Source: Brevibacterium aurantiacum
GTDB taxonomy: Bacteria; Actinomycetota; Actinomycetes; Actinomycetales; Brevibacteriaceae
Length of the DNA stretch: 64,000 nt
Direction: 5' to 3'
Assembly: GCF_007558825.1 (NCBI RefSeq)
Contig: NZ_VLTK01000007.1
Coordinates: 142,132-206,131, forward strand
Shown here: positions 16,175 through 24,459 of the stretch, piece by piece
How positions within the stretch are numbered: position 1 is the first letter of the stretch
Layout of the letters: the number at the start of each line of letters is the position of its first letter
Notes under the pieces: generated by a model
Databases searched by the model: none
The model's input: the letters and a program-made list of their open reading frames with translations, nothing else
Told to the model about the DNA's origin: nothing
Translations under genes and position numbers: made by a program

Positions 16175-17284
16175 TTGGCGCCGAGGCAGATTCCACCGCG
16201 GCTGAGGCTGGGACGGCTTGGCATGCTGCGGCATGAAGCCGCGCTCGGCCTGCAGATGTCCCTTGTCGTGGCTCTTTGTCTTGGCCTCAGGGTCGACACC
16301 CGGAATCTGGGCCTCGAGCTTCTTTGCCACCTGGTCGGCGCCGACGATGGGAATCTCGCCCGTGATCACCGGCTTCTCGGCAATCAGAGGGATCTCTCCC
16401 GTTCCGGCCGCGACGCTGGGGTTCTTGTGTCCTTTGTCGTTTCGCATGGTGTTTCCCTTCTTCTGTGTTTTCCTGCTCTGCTTCTGTGCAGCTGATGGGC
16501 TCTTCGTGGTGCTTGTCTCGGTCGCGCCGAGGGCCGAATACAGTCCGGCCCACTGTTCTGGTTTGAGGTCTCGTGGCAAGGTGTCTCCTCTGACGTCGTT
16601 GCGGTCCATCGTCGATTGCAGCGTGGTGCGGTCAGTGAGGTTCATTGTCGTGAGGATTCCTTTCATCCCACGTCCGCGTCCGGTGAAGGCCGTGCGGACG
16701 AATTGCTGGTAGTCCGACCTGTGCCGGTCCGGCACGAGGCTGCTTGCCAGGCGATCGATGGTCAGGATGCCGCCGTCGACGCTGGGCTTCGGTGTGAAGG
16801 CATGGGCAGGTACGCGTTCGATGAGTCGGAAGTCGAACCACGGGGCCCATTGGGCGGTCATCATGGTCGATCCGCCGACGCCGGCGCGTTTGCGGGCCAC
16901 TTCCCATTGGGTGAGCAGAACGGCGTTCTGCCACCTCCTGGCGCGCAGGAGTCTGCGCAGAATAGGTGTGGTCAGGTGGAAGGGCAGGCTGCCGACGATC
17001 ACGGGCTGATCGAGCCTGGACGTCAGGACATCTGCGTGTTGGACCTGGGCGCGCGGGAATGAGTGTTCAAGGTGAGAGATCCTCGTTTCGTCGAGTTCCA
17101 CGAGCGTGAGCGGTCTGCCGAGCTGGTACAGCTGAGCAGTCACCGCGCCGGTGCCCGGTCCGATCTCCAGAATGGGGCCGGTGGTGGCACGGGTGAGGTT
17201 CGCGATCGTGTGCAGGGTTGAGCGTGAATGTAAGAAGTTCTGACCGAGTTCGTGTCGGCCGCCGAATGTTGAATGAGGTCGCAT
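16169..17284 (-). CDS. erm: Erm-family 23S rRNA (adenine-N6) methyltransferase-like protein
   Basis: Residues 1-250 match the Erm/KsgA fold: GQNFL (14-18), the SAM motif EIGPGTG (40-46), the acidic VELDE (62-66), HADVL (84-88) and motif IV read here as SLPF (99-102). Erm enzymes methylate A2058 of 23S rRNA and give macrolide-lincosamide-streptogramin B resistance. Two oddities: motif IV normally starts with Asn, here Ser; and about 120 residues of basic, low-complexity tail follow, containing TGEIP twice, recalling the long tail of ErmE. A second start (Met of MRNDKGHKNP, with AAGGGA upstream) could make the tail a separate protein. No clear leader peptide was found. The change in motif IV leaves activity uncertain. 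Confidence 0.82.
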   Translation of the reverse strand: MRPHSTFGGRHELGQNFLHSRSTLHTIANLTRATTGPILEIGPGTGAVTAQLYQLGRPLTLVELDETRISHLEHSFPRAQVQHADVLTSRLDQPVIVGSLPFHLTTPILRRLLRARRWQNAVLLTQWEVARKRAGVGGSTMMTAQWAPWFDFRLIERVPAHAFTPKPSVDGGILTIDRLASSLVPDRHRSDYQQFVRTAFTGRGRGMKGILTTMNLTDRTTLQSTMDRNDVRGDTLPRDLKPEQWAGLYSALGATETSTTKSPSAAQKQSRKTQKKGNTMRNDKGHKNPSVAAGTGEIPLIAEKPVITGEIPIVGADQVAKKLEAQIPGVDPEAKTKSHDKGHLQAERGFMPQHAKPSQPQPRWNLPRRQG

Positions 17285-17642
17285 GGGCGCGCTCCGGAGA
17301 TGAAGAAGGGAGCACCCAAGGGCAACGCAATGCGCGTGACGTGTGCCAGTGATTTGCGGCTTCGCCCAGGATGCAGATGACTATCCGGGTCGACAACGCG
17401 CTGCTACAGATCCTGCTCGATCGGTTCGGCGGCGACGGGTCCATCAATGGACCGGTGGTGCCGAGGGTTCGATGAGGTCAGTGGATCACAGGAAGTGAAT
17501 CGAGCGCGCTGTCAGGCGCGGCGGTCACGAATGTAGAAGTTCAGCGCTGTCGTTGCGCCGCAGTTTAATGTTCCCATGGTGAATAAGTTAGCACGCCGGT
17601 GGCGGGGGATCTAGTGCCCTGAGCCAGGAAACGAGACCTTGT
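17285..17642. other. Leader/promoter region of the erm-like gene
   Basis: A 358-base gap between the MerR stop and the erm-like start, both leftward. Small frames exist in it (for example one from about 17325 reading PLGAPFFISGARP that overlaps the erm start), and inducible erm genes often have leader peptides, but no frame here has a convincing ribosome site. An AT-richer patch at 17555-17595 could hold the promoter. Confidence 0.35.
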
Positions 17643-18548
17643 TCATGATGCGGTGGATTCGTGGGCGGACATTTCTTCAGCCAGTTCTATGCAGCGCAGT
17701 CGAGCAGGGGACCAGTCGTAGGGCATCTTTCCAAATGCTTCGACCACGTTCATGGACTCTTGCTCCCCGTCAGAGTCTTCGCTGGCCTCGGTGCCACCGT
17801 CCTCGGCGACAGCAGGGTGCAGAACGTCCCAGGAGTCGAAGAGTGCTTCATCGTCCTGTGCCAGGCCGGATTCTTCTATCACGGCGTCCAGCGCCAGTTC
17901 GAAGGCGTGTCGCTCGGCGGCCACCTGTGCCACGCGGGGATCGTCGACGGCGATCGTGTCGTCAAGTGCCTCCTCTGCGGCATCGACGCGGTCGGAATCT
18001 TCCCGCAAATCCGGGTGAGTGGCCAAGGCGATGTAACGGGTGGCGTTGACCGCCGCACCGAGAGGGCCGAACATCCGCTCGATAACCAGCAGGTTATCCA
18101 GGTCCGCTTGGCGCAGCGAGCCCTCGGGCAGGCTCTCCAGACGGCTGGTGACGAAGTCGGAGAGCAGACCCATTCTGCTGCCGCGGGTGCGCATGCGCTG
18201 CACTGCAGTCCGCTGCCGCGCCAGTTCCGCCTCCTTGGCGACGAGGGTCCTCTCCAGCCTTTCCAGGATGCCCGTGACACCGTGGTCGCTGTCGGGACCA
18301 TCAGGAGCCGCGTCGACTAAGGCGTCTCGGATGTCATCCAGGGCGATCCCGGCCTCAGCCATCTTGCGGATCCACAACAGCTGGATCATCTCTTCGTAGC
18401 CGTAGCGGCGGCGGTCGTCGCTGCCCCGCTCGGGCTCGGGGAGCAGACCGATCTCGTGGTAATGACGGATCGCCCGCGGTGTGGTGCCGACAAACGATGC
18501 AGCATCACCGATCTTGACACGACGCGGCGGAACAAAGGACGAATTCAT
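17643..18548 (-). CDS. MerR-family transcriptional regulator
   Basis: Start set at the ATG at 18548, with GAGGAAGG eight bases upstream. The 301-residue product begins with a MerR winged helix: VKIGDAASFVGTTPRAIRHYHEIGLLPEPER, residues about 10-45, then RYGYEEMIQLLWIRKMAEAGIALDDI. A coiled coil follows around residues 100-135 (VAKEAELARQRTAVQRMRTRG), then a long acidic C-terminal part with Glu/Asp/Ser-rich stretches and no Cys clusters, so it is unlikely to be a metal or redox sensor. It fits the TipA-like or multidrug-sensing branch by layout only. No target is evident nearby. Confidence 0.87.
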   Translation of the reverse strand: MNSSFVPPRRVKIGDAASFVGTTPRAIRHYHEIGLLPEPERGSDDRRRYGYEEMIQLLWIRKMAEAGIALDDIRDALVDAAPDGPDSDHGVTGILERLERTLVAKEAELARQRTAVQRMRTRGSRMGLLSDFVTSRLESLPEGSLRQADLDNLLVIERMFGPLGAAVNATRYIALATHPDLREDSDRVDAAEEALDDTIAVDDPRVAQVAAERHAFELALDAVIEESGLAQDDEALFDSWDVLHPAVAEDGGTEASEDSDGEQESMNVVEAFGKMPYDWSPARLRCIELAEEMSAHESTAS

Positions 18549-18670
18549 GAGTAGGGCCTTCCTCGGTGGGGCGGGATATGAGTCCATCGGACCACATGAC
18601 GCTACGGGAGCTGCAACTCCTGGTCCGTTCGCCGAAACGAATGTTCGCGTGCCTGCGAGGCGGTCGGGGC

Positions 18671-19267
18671 TTATTCGATGATCTCGCCGCTGATGATCTC
18701 GCCGCCACCATCCTCAGGCGGCCTGCGGTGCGGATCCTGGCGAATGGCCTCAGCAGTCTTGCGCAGACGCCAACCGAGGGCGACCAAGGCGATGCCGACG
18801 ATGACGATGAAGATCGCGAGCGTGAAGATCAGCGCGGTGACCCCCGACTGTGGGGCGAAGAGGAAGAAGCCGCCGAGGACGATGCCGGCGATTCCGATGA
18901 TCGTCAGCAGCCACCACATCCGCACACCGATCCGGCGAATGAACAGGGAGACGGTGACGGCGAGGAAGCTGAAGAAGATGATGGCGAATCCGGTCACTAT
19001 GGCGACGAAGGACGCGAAGAGCATGGGGGAGAAGAAGATGAGTGCACCGAAGAGAATCAGCAGGACGGAACGGGCAACCAAGCTCCCCGAGCGTCCGCCC
19101 TTCGGAGCGAGGACGAAGGAGGAGACGGCGATGACGGCCAGCCAGACAGCGAAGATCTGGACGACCACCTCGGCGCTGGTGCCGGGCCACACCATCATGA
19201 GGACACCCACGAGAAAGGCGATGACGCCGTTGACGATGACTGTTCTGCCGGTGCGCTTCAGGTCCAT
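18671..19267 (-). CDS. HdeD/DUF308-like membrane protein
   Basis: 198 residues with six hydrophobic segments, paired as in HdeD proteins: VIVNGVIAFLVGVLMMVWPG, VVQIFAVWLAVIAVSSFVL, LVARSVLLILFGALIFFSP, FVAIVTGFAIIFFSFLAV, WWLLTIIGIAGIVLGGFFLF and ALIFTLAIFIVIVGIALVALG. HdeD is an acid-stress membrane protein in enterobacteria, but the biochemical role is unknown. It is preceded on the minus strand by TACGCT six bases before the ATG with no Shine-Dalgarno, a leaderless arrangement. It follows the SPFH gene on the same strand by 47 bases. Confidence 0.8.
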   Translation of the reverse strand: MDLKRTGRTVIVNGVIAFLVGVLMMVWPGTSAEVVVQIFAVWLAVIAVSSFVLAPKGGRSGSLVARSVLLILFGALIFFSPMLFASFVAIVTGFAIIFFSFLAVTVSLFIRRIGVRMWWLLTIIGIAGIVLGGFFLFAPQSGVTALIFTLAIFIVIVGIALVALGWRLRKTAEAIRQDPHRRPPEDGGGEIISGEIIE

Positions 19268-19314
19268 GTCTCAAGCGTAGTCACTCGGGATGGAAGCTCG
19301 CTGAGCAGAGTGGA

Positions 19315-20340
19315 TTACGCCGGTGCCTTGTCGTCGTTTGCAGTTCTGCTCGCCGAGGCTGCCGTGTCGTTCTCGTTGCCGGGCAGCTTGAACGATGCCG
19401 GCAGGTGCATCGTCTCGTTCAGCCTCACTGAATCGGAGAGGGCACGGACCATCCCGTTGAGATCGTCCAGCGAATGTTCTGTGTCCTTGGCCCCGAAGGT
19501 GGCGCTCATCGAGGCGTTCGTCGCCGCGGCAGGACTGTCGCTGCTCGACGTCCCCGCGGGGACGTCCTCGGCTGAGGTCGATGCCTTCGGGGTGTTCCCC
19601 TCAAGGAAACGCAGCAACTCGACCGGGAAGGGCAGAACCAGAGTCGAATTCCTCTCGGAGGCGACTTCGACGATCGTCTGGAGCAGACGCAGCTGCAGAG
19701 CTGCAGGCGTATCCGCCATCGCGCTTGCTGCCTGGGCGAGCTTGTTCGAGGCCTGGAACTCACCGTCGGCGATGATCACGCGTGAACGACGCTCACGTTC
19801 GGCCTCTGCCTGGCGCGACATCGATCGCTTCATCGACTCCGGCAGGGCCACGTCCTTGATCTCGACTCGGTCGATGTGGACGCCCCAGTCGACGGCCGGG
19901 CTGTCGATCATGATGGCCAGACCCTGATTGAGCCGCTCTCGGTTCGTGAGCAGATCATCGAGATCGCTCTGGCCGATGATCGAGCGCAGAGACGTCTGTG
20001 CCACCTGTCCGACGGCGAGCTGGTAGTTCTCGACATCGACGATGGCACGCCTGGGATCGACGACCTTGAAGTAGATGACCGCATCAACCCGGACGGTGAC
20101 GTTGTCACGAGTGATGCCTTCCTGGGCCGGGATCGGCATGGTGATGATCTGCAGGCTGACCTTTTCCAGCCTGTCCACGAATGGGATGATGGCCGTCATG
20201 CCGGGATGCTTGGGTTCCTCGGTGACTCGACCCAGGCGGAACACGACACCGCGCTCGTACTGTTTGACGATCTTCAGACTGTTTCCGAGGCCGATGGCAC
20301 CGAGCGCGATCAGACCGAAGATGAGAAATAAGAAGAACAT
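19315..20340 (-). CDS. SPFH/stomatin-prohibitin-family membrane protein
   Basis: A 341-residue protein with one N-terminal membrane segment (FFLFLIFGLIALGAIGLGN), then the SPFH domain: YERGVVFRLGRV, HPGMTAIIPFVDRLEKVSLQ, NVTVRVDAVIYFKVVDPRRAI, and WGVHIDRVEIKDVALPESMKRSMSRQAEAERERRSRVI. The last 100 residues are low-complexity Ala/Ser/Thr/Asp. These proteins form oligomeric microdomain scaffolds at the membrane. No NfeD partner is adjacent, which is the usual companion of some SPFH genes; the nearby HdeD-like protein may take its place, but that is speculation. GAGGAGG lies just before the ATG. Confidence 0.9.
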   Translation of the reverse strand: MFFLFLIFGLIALGAIGLGNSLKIVKQYERGVVFRLGRVTEEPKHPGMTAIIPFVDRLEKVSLQIITMPIPAQEGITRDNVTVRVDAVIYFKVVDPRRAIVDVENYQLAVGQVAQTSLRSIIGQSDLDDLLTNRERLNQGLAIMIDSPAVDWGVHIDRVEIKDVALPESMKRSMSRQAEAERERRSRVIIADGEFQASNKLAQAASAMADTPAALQLRLLQTIVEVASERNSTLVLPFPVELLRFLEGNTPKASTSAEDVPAGTSSSDSPAAATNASMSATFGAKDTEHSLDDLNGMVRALSDSVRLNETMHLPASFKLPGNENDTAASASRTANDDKAPA

Positions 20341-20460
20341 CGAACCGCCTCCTCAGACGATTGCCTGTCCTTTCAGATTAACCCCGTTGCAGCAAAAAAG
20401 ACCCGGTGCGGCGACAATGCTGAGCCGACTCCCGGCAATGGTCCAAAGAGTCGCGAACCA

Positions 20461-21261
20461 TCAGGATGCTGCTGTCGCGATTCGCTCTCGCGCCAGCAGT
20501 CGTCTGCCGGCGGGATAGGCATCCAATGACTGGGGCAGGCGCACGAGTCGACCGGAGGCATAGGTGGCGATGACCTCGCCGGTGTCGGGCTGATTCGGGC
20601 TGACGCCGTGGGCCTCGACTCCGATCCTGCGCAGGGTCTGCTTCGCCACCGGAATGGGGGAGTCGAAGAGTGTGATCGCGCCGGCCCGGGCGGCCATGAT
20701 CCGGTCGGCGACCAGGCCGTAATGGGTGCATCCGAGCACGATGGTCTCCATGCCGGGATCCATCTGGTTCAGGGCTGCGTCGATCGCGGAATCGATCGTG
20801 GCGATGTCAGCCTCATTGATCGCCTCGGCGAGGCCCGGGCATGCCACCTTGGACACGGTCACCTCGGCGGCGAAGGTGTCGATGAGGTTCTGCTGATAGG
20901 CGCTGCCGGTCGTAGCCGGGGTCGCCCAGATGGCGAAGTCCTGCCCGGTCCCGGCCGCCATCTTCACAGCCGGCACGGTGCCGATGACGGGAATGTCGGG
21001 TTCGTAGCGGGCGCGTACGGCCTCGAGGGCTTGGACGGAGGCGGTGTTGCAGGCGATGACGATCGCATCGGGCTCCCACTCGGCAAGCACTGCTGCCGAG
21101 TTCAGGGCTCTGGCTTCAAGGGCTTCGGGGCTGAGGCTGCCGTAGGGGGTGAAGTCCGGGTCCATGGCCAGGATCAGGTCCGCGTGCGGAGCAAGGTGGA
21201 ACAGCGCATCGGCGGTGCCGAGCAGCCCGAGTCCGGAATCGAGCAGACCGATACGCGTCAT
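20461..21261 (-). CDS. murI: Glutamate racemase
   Basis: 266 residues. Both catalytic cysteines are in their motifs: IACNTAS near residue 70 and LGCTHYGL near residue 177. The N-terminal motif reads IGLLDSGLGLLG where DSGxGG is usual, and DPDFTPYGSLS matches the DxxxxPYG substrate loop. The enzyme makes D-glutamate for peptidoglycan in the cytoplasm. Its ATG overlaps the stop of the upstream HAD gene by four bases, so the two are translationally coupled. The glycine change in motif one is odd but the rest is convincing; a general Asp/Glu racemase of the same fold is the alternative. Confidence 0.88.
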   Translation of the reverse strand: MTRIGLLDSGLGLLGTADALFHLAPHADLILAMDPDFTPYGSLSPEALEARALNSAAVLAEWEPDAIVIACNTASVQALEAVRARYEPDIPVIGTVPAVKMAAGTGQDFAIWATPATTGSAYQQNLIDTFAAEVTVSKVACPGLAEAINEADIATIDSAIDAALNQMDPGMETIVLGCTHYGLVADRIMAARAGAITLFDSPIPVAKQTLRRIGVEAHGVSPNQPDTGEVIATYASGRLVRLPQSLDAYPAGRRLLARERIATAAS

Positions 21262-21830
21262 GAATCCTCTTTCGGGTAGGCGAATTCTCTGATTTCCCTC
21301 AAGTGCGCCTTTGTCAGGCCCTGCGCGAATTCAGGAGCAATGAGTTTGAGCCGGTTCGCCGGATAGTGCTCGACGAAGTAGTCGTGCGTGGCCGGTGCTG
21401 CGAGATCGTCGTCGATCCAGACGGCCCGACCGTGTTCGTGCTCCGCGAGCCAGTCCTCCATGGCACGGGCCTTCCACCACAGGTGCGGATCGTTGGCGTA
21501 GCGGTTGTGAGACTCATCGGGCATCTCAATGACCTCGAAGGAGTTGCGCAGACCGAACTTCGGCTCCAGTTCCGTTTTGCACCGCTGAGACCAGGTGGAG
21601 AGCCACACGACGTCGACATCGTGGGTTTCGACGAGACGGTCGAAGAACGTGATCACCGCAGGCTTATAGTGCAGTTCGTAGTGCCAGGCCTGCAGCTTCT
21701 TGCGCCCTTCGGTCATGATGCGCAGTTTGGGCACCGGGTACGAGTTGAGCACTCCGTCGACGTCGAGGAAGACAGTGACATGCCGTGCCTGCCGACGTGC
21801 TGATGTCGGCGAGGGGGATGCAGCTGCCAT
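21258..21830 (-). CDS. HAD-like hydrolase-domain protein
   Basis: The real gene begins at the ATG at 21830 with AGGAAGGAACA before it and encodes 190 residues. The nucleophile motif VTVFLDVDGVLNSYP is at about residues 18-32, with both Asp residues present. VVWLSTWSQR provides the motif-II Ser/Thr, and RAVWIDDDLAAPA the C-terminal acidic motif. These actinobacterial HAD proteins are mostly uncharacterised phosphatases. The stop overlaps the murI start (ATGA), suggesting a shared transcript and coupled translation. A role in nucleotide or cell-wall precursor metabolism would fit, but is inference. Confidence 0.82.
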   Translation of the reverse strand: MAAASPSPTSARRQARHVTVFLDVDGVLNSYPVPKLRIMTEGRKKLQAWHYELHYKPAVITFFDRLVETHDVDVVWLSTWSQRCKTELEPKFGLRNSFEVIEMPDESHNRYANDPHLWWKARAMEDWLAEHEHGRAVWIDDDLAAPATHDYFVEHYPANRLKLIAPEFAQGLTKAHLREIREFAYPKEDS

Positions 21831-21945
21831 TGTTCCTTCCTGGGGGAGTCTCGTACCGGCTAGTCTGAGAACAGACGGCGTCGGCCTGGGACGGGCCGAT
21901 GAATTCCAAGAATACCGCTCGAAACTGAAGAAGGACGAGCACCCT

Positions 21946-22668
21946 ATGTACACGGAGATGCGCATCCCCAGGCTCCGTGCTTCTCTGTGGACGTCGACCC
22001 CCGACGCCTGCCCGACATCGGCCCTCGCCGAGGTGGCTGTGAGCGTCCCGTCCGAGCCTTCCCTCATCGTGCCCGACGGCTGTATGGATCTCATCGTCAT
22101 CGATTCCCGCGTCGTCGTCGCCGGAGCAGACTCCACCGCACGAACCTTCCGAACTACGCCGACGAGTGGTGCAGCGGAGCCGGTCGTGGGGCTGCGCTTC
22201 GACCCCGGAGTGCTCCCGCAGCTGCTGACCACCTCGGCGGCCGAGCTCGCCGACGCAGTGACCCCTCTCGAAGCTGTGATGACTGCAGGCAGTCGCGTAA
22301 TCGTCCCCGAACTCGGACCTGGTGTCGGGCAGAGGCAGCTGTTGGACATCGCAGAGACGCTGACGGCGCGGGCCGACATCGATTCGACGCCGCTTGAGCT
22401 GGCGGGTCTGCTCAGCGTGCGTGAGGAATCACCGGCGCCGGACATCGCCGAGGTGGCCGCACAGTTCGCCTACTCACCCAGACAGCTGCGGAGGCTGTCT
22501 TCCGCATGGTTCGGCTACGGACCCAAACACCTGTCGAAGGTCCTGCGCTGGCAGGCCGCACGGGCCCTCATCGACGCAGGTTCCACTCGCACAGCGGCCG
22601 CAACGGCAACGGGATACGCCGATGCGGCCCATCTGTGGAGAGACGAGAAGTCACTGCTGGGCCGGTGA
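21946..22668 (+). CDS. AraC-family transcriptional regulator
   Basis: From the ATG at 21946 (AAGGACGAG upstream) this encodes 240 residues. The N-terminal part (PSLIVPDGCMDLIVIDSRVVVAG, then VVGLRFDPGVLPQLLT) is the DUF6597-type sensor found with AraC HTHs. The C-terminal AraC domain (ADIAEVAAQFAYSPRQLRRLSSAWFGYGPKHLSKVLR) ends with LIDAGSTRTAAATATGYADAAHLWRDEKSLLG. It diverges from the HAD-murI pair, and its 3' end overlaps that of the VOC gene on the other strand by 18 bases. In other bacteria such regulators are found beside glyoxalase-like genes, as here. The ligand is unknown. Confidence 0.87.
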   Translation: MYTEMRIPRLRASLWTSTPDACPTSALAEVAVSVPSEPSLIVPDGCMDLIVIDSRVVVAGADSTARTFRTTPTSGAAEPVVGLRFDPGVLPQLLTTSAAELADAVTPLEAVMTAGSRVIVPELGPGVGQRQLLDIAETLTARADIDSTPLELAGLLSVREESPAPDIAEVAAQFAYSPRQLRRLSSAWFGYGPKHLSKVLRWQAARALIDAGSTRTAAATATGYADAAHLWRDEKSLLGR

Positions 22669-23067
22669 GTCCAGTGCTGCGAAGAGGTCGACATAGTTGT
22701 CGTCGGGATCGGAGACCACGGCGTACCGCTGACCCCAGAAAGCATCCCACGGTTCGTGGACGACTCCAGCCACGGGATCGGAACCGGCACCACCGGCAGT
22801 GAGCTGGGTAAATGTCGTATCAACCGCCTCGGCGGTGGAGCAGTCGAAGGCCAGGGACATCTTGTGGCCACCGGTCGGCCAGGTCCATTCGGGATCGATG
22901 CTGAGCATGACCGCCTCAGTATCGAGGAGCAGGCGGAGGTTGCCCGAGGAGAACTCCGTGTGCGGAGCATCCGCGCCGCCGTCGACGAGGTCGAGGCCGA
23001 GCGAGGAGTAGAACTGCACTGCTGCGGACATGTCTGCGGTGATGATTGAGATCGCGTCGAGTTTCAT
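22651..23067 (-). CDS. VOC-superfamily (glyoxalase-like) protein
   Basis: 138 residues with two beta-alpha-beta-beta-beta modules: MKLDAISIITADMSAAVQFYSSLGLDL and the second half ending QRYAVVSDPDDNYVDLFAAL. Metal ligands of true glyoxalase I are not all evident, so a resistance-type binding protein or dioxygenase-like relative is equally possible. TAGCCT lies six bases before the ATG and there is no Shine-Dalgarno, so it is probably leaderless. Its end overlaps the AraC gene end, a convergent arrangement. Confidence 0.82.
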   Translation of the reverse strand: MKLDAISIITADMSAAVQFYSSLGLDLVDGGADAPHTEFSSGNLRLLLDTEAVMLSIDPEWTWPTGGHKMSLAFDCSTAEAVDTTFTQLTAGGAGSDPVAGVVHEPWDAFWGQRYAVVSDPDDNYVDLFAALDSPAQQ

Positions 23068-23197
23068 GTTCTCAGGCTATGGGCACGAGGCCCGGTCGAG
23101 CATGAACAGAACGGCCATCTTCCCGCAGAATCACCATTCCTCCGATAGCGTGACTCCTGCGACCAAACACAATCACGCATCACGGGAGGAGCGAGTT

Positions 23198-23881
23198 GTG
23201 GGGCACGATGCCGTACTCACCAGTTCGCAGATCTTCGACGCTGACGTCGAGGACTGGCGGCAGTTGGCAGGGCCGATCAGGGCCAGATTCAGAACCGACG
23301 AATTCGGCCAAGGTCTGGCCTTCGTCAACGCGATCGGGGAGGCAGCAGAACTGTCGAACCATGCCCCCGACATCACTCTGACGAAGACCGGTGTCACCGT
23401 GACTGTGAGCAGTCATGACGTCGGCGGTGTGACCGACCGGGATATCACTCTCGCTCGAAAGATCAGCACGATCGCCGCTGAAGCGGGCCTGACTGCTGAC
23501 ACCGCAAGCCTGATGCAGGCCGAATTCGCTCTCGACACGAATTCAAGTGATCGAGTGTCTGACTTCTACGCGGCACTCCTCGGCGGTCAACCTGCGGGAG
23601 TGCATGCGGGTGGTGACCTCGTCGACCCAACTGGTCAGATGAATACGCTGCTGTGGTGGCAGAGGCCACGAGACGACAGCCAGTTCCCTCTGCCGGAGTC
23701 AGCCGTCCCGCAGAGTTGGCATCTCGATGTCTGGGTGAGCCATGACGAGGCCGAAGGACGGATTGCTGCAGCTCTCGCTGCGGGCGGCCACCTCGTCAGC
23801 GACACAGCTGCTCCGTCCTATTGGGTTCTAGAGGATCCTGACGGCAACCGAGCCTGCATCTGCGCGCCGATGGTCCACTGA
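23198..23881 (+). CDS. Fused pterin-4a-carbinolamine dehydratase-like and VOC domain protein
   Basis: The start is a GTG at 23198, seven bases after GGAGGAG; upstream sequence is not protein-like. The 227-residue product has two parts. Residues about 10-100 resemble pterin-4a-carbinolamine dehydratase: WRQLAGPIRARF, FGQGLAFVNAIGEAAELSNHAPDIT, VTVTVSSHDVGGVTDRDI. Residues about 110-225 are a VOC half (FALDTNSSDRVSDFYAALLGG ... PSYWVLEDPDGNRACI). The first domain normally recycles the tetrahydrobiopterin of aromatic hydroxylases, but none is nearby, and such fusions may have a different job. It is transcribed rightwards, opposite to the VOC gene at 22651. Confidence 0.75.
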   Translation: MGHDAVLTSSQIFDADVEDWRQLAGPIRARFRTDEFGQGLAFVNAIGEAAELSNHAPDITLTKTGVTVTVSSHDVGGVTDRDITLARKISTIAAEAGLTADTASLMQAEFALDTNSSDRVSDFYAALLGGQPAGVHAGGDLVDPTGQMNTLLWWQRPRDDSQFPLPESAVPQSWHLDVWVSHDEAEGRIAAALAAGGHLVSDTAAPSYWVLEDPDGNRACICAPMVH

Positions 23882-23885
23882 GTAA

Positions 23886-24281
23886 TCAACTGGCGAGGTA
23901 TTCCCCAAGGATGCTGCGGATGCCCTCGGGGATCGGCGAGGGCTTGCCGGTCTCCCGGTCGATGTGGACGAGGACGACGTCGGAGTTGAACACCTTCTGG
24001 CCGCTCTGGTCACCGCGGGTGTGGACGGTGAATGAGGAGTTGCCGATCCGCTTGACGGTCACCGTCATTGTGAGTTCGGGGCCGTACATAACGGGGAGCA
24101 GGTAGTCGATCGACTGATTGGCGACGAGCATGCCACCGCCGGTCAAGCTCCCGGCCTTGGCCTCGTGGAGCCACCTGATGCGGCCTTCCTCGATGAGGGT
24201 GATCATGCGCGCGTTGTTCACGTGGCCGAGCATGTCCTGATCGGACCAGCGCACCTCTGGGGAATACTCGAATGTCTTCAC
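23886..24281 (-). CDS. Acyl-CoA thioesterase (4HBT hotdog fold)
   Basis: A GTG at 24281 is the likely start (GAAAGG six bases upstream), giving 131 residues. The 4HBT motif VRWSDQDMLGHVNNARMITLIEEGRIRWL carries the catalytic Asp and the HVNN block near residue 20. SIDYLLPVMYGPELTMTVTVKRIGNSSFT is the second conserved region. Such enzymes hydrolyse acyl-CoA thioesters. It is divergent from the CaiB/AMACR-like gene at 24460, so both may serve acyl-CoA metabolism, and its stop is only a few bases from that of the fused VOC gene. Confidence 0.87.
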   Translation of the reverse strand: MKTFEYSPEVRWSDQDMLGHVNNARMITLIEEGRIRWLHEAKAGSLTGGGMLVANQSIDYLLPVMYGPELTMTVTVKRIGNSSFTVHTRGDQSGQKVFNSDVVLVHIDRETGKPSPIPEGIRSILGEYLAS

Positions 24282-24459
24282 GGACAACCTTTCGACTTAT
24301 CTGCTTCGGAGACTCTCCGTCTCCGACTATGGGACGTTACCAGGGTGACCGGACGGTCCTGATCACCGGGACCTCTGATCGTCGGGTACGACCCTGCTGC
24401 CTCTTCGGACCTGATCGATCGTTCTATAGTGGAACAGGAATGATCGACGAAAGGAAATC

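Noticed and set aside
17067..17447. Leader peptide gene for the erm-like gene (126-codon minus frame)
   Set aside because: The frame overlaps the gene itself and lacks a good start and the usual short leader features; only a small leader further up might exist.
18566..19927. 453-codon plus-strand frame over the HdeD-like and SPFH genes
   Set aside because: Acidic low-complexity reading, antisense of two recognisable genes.
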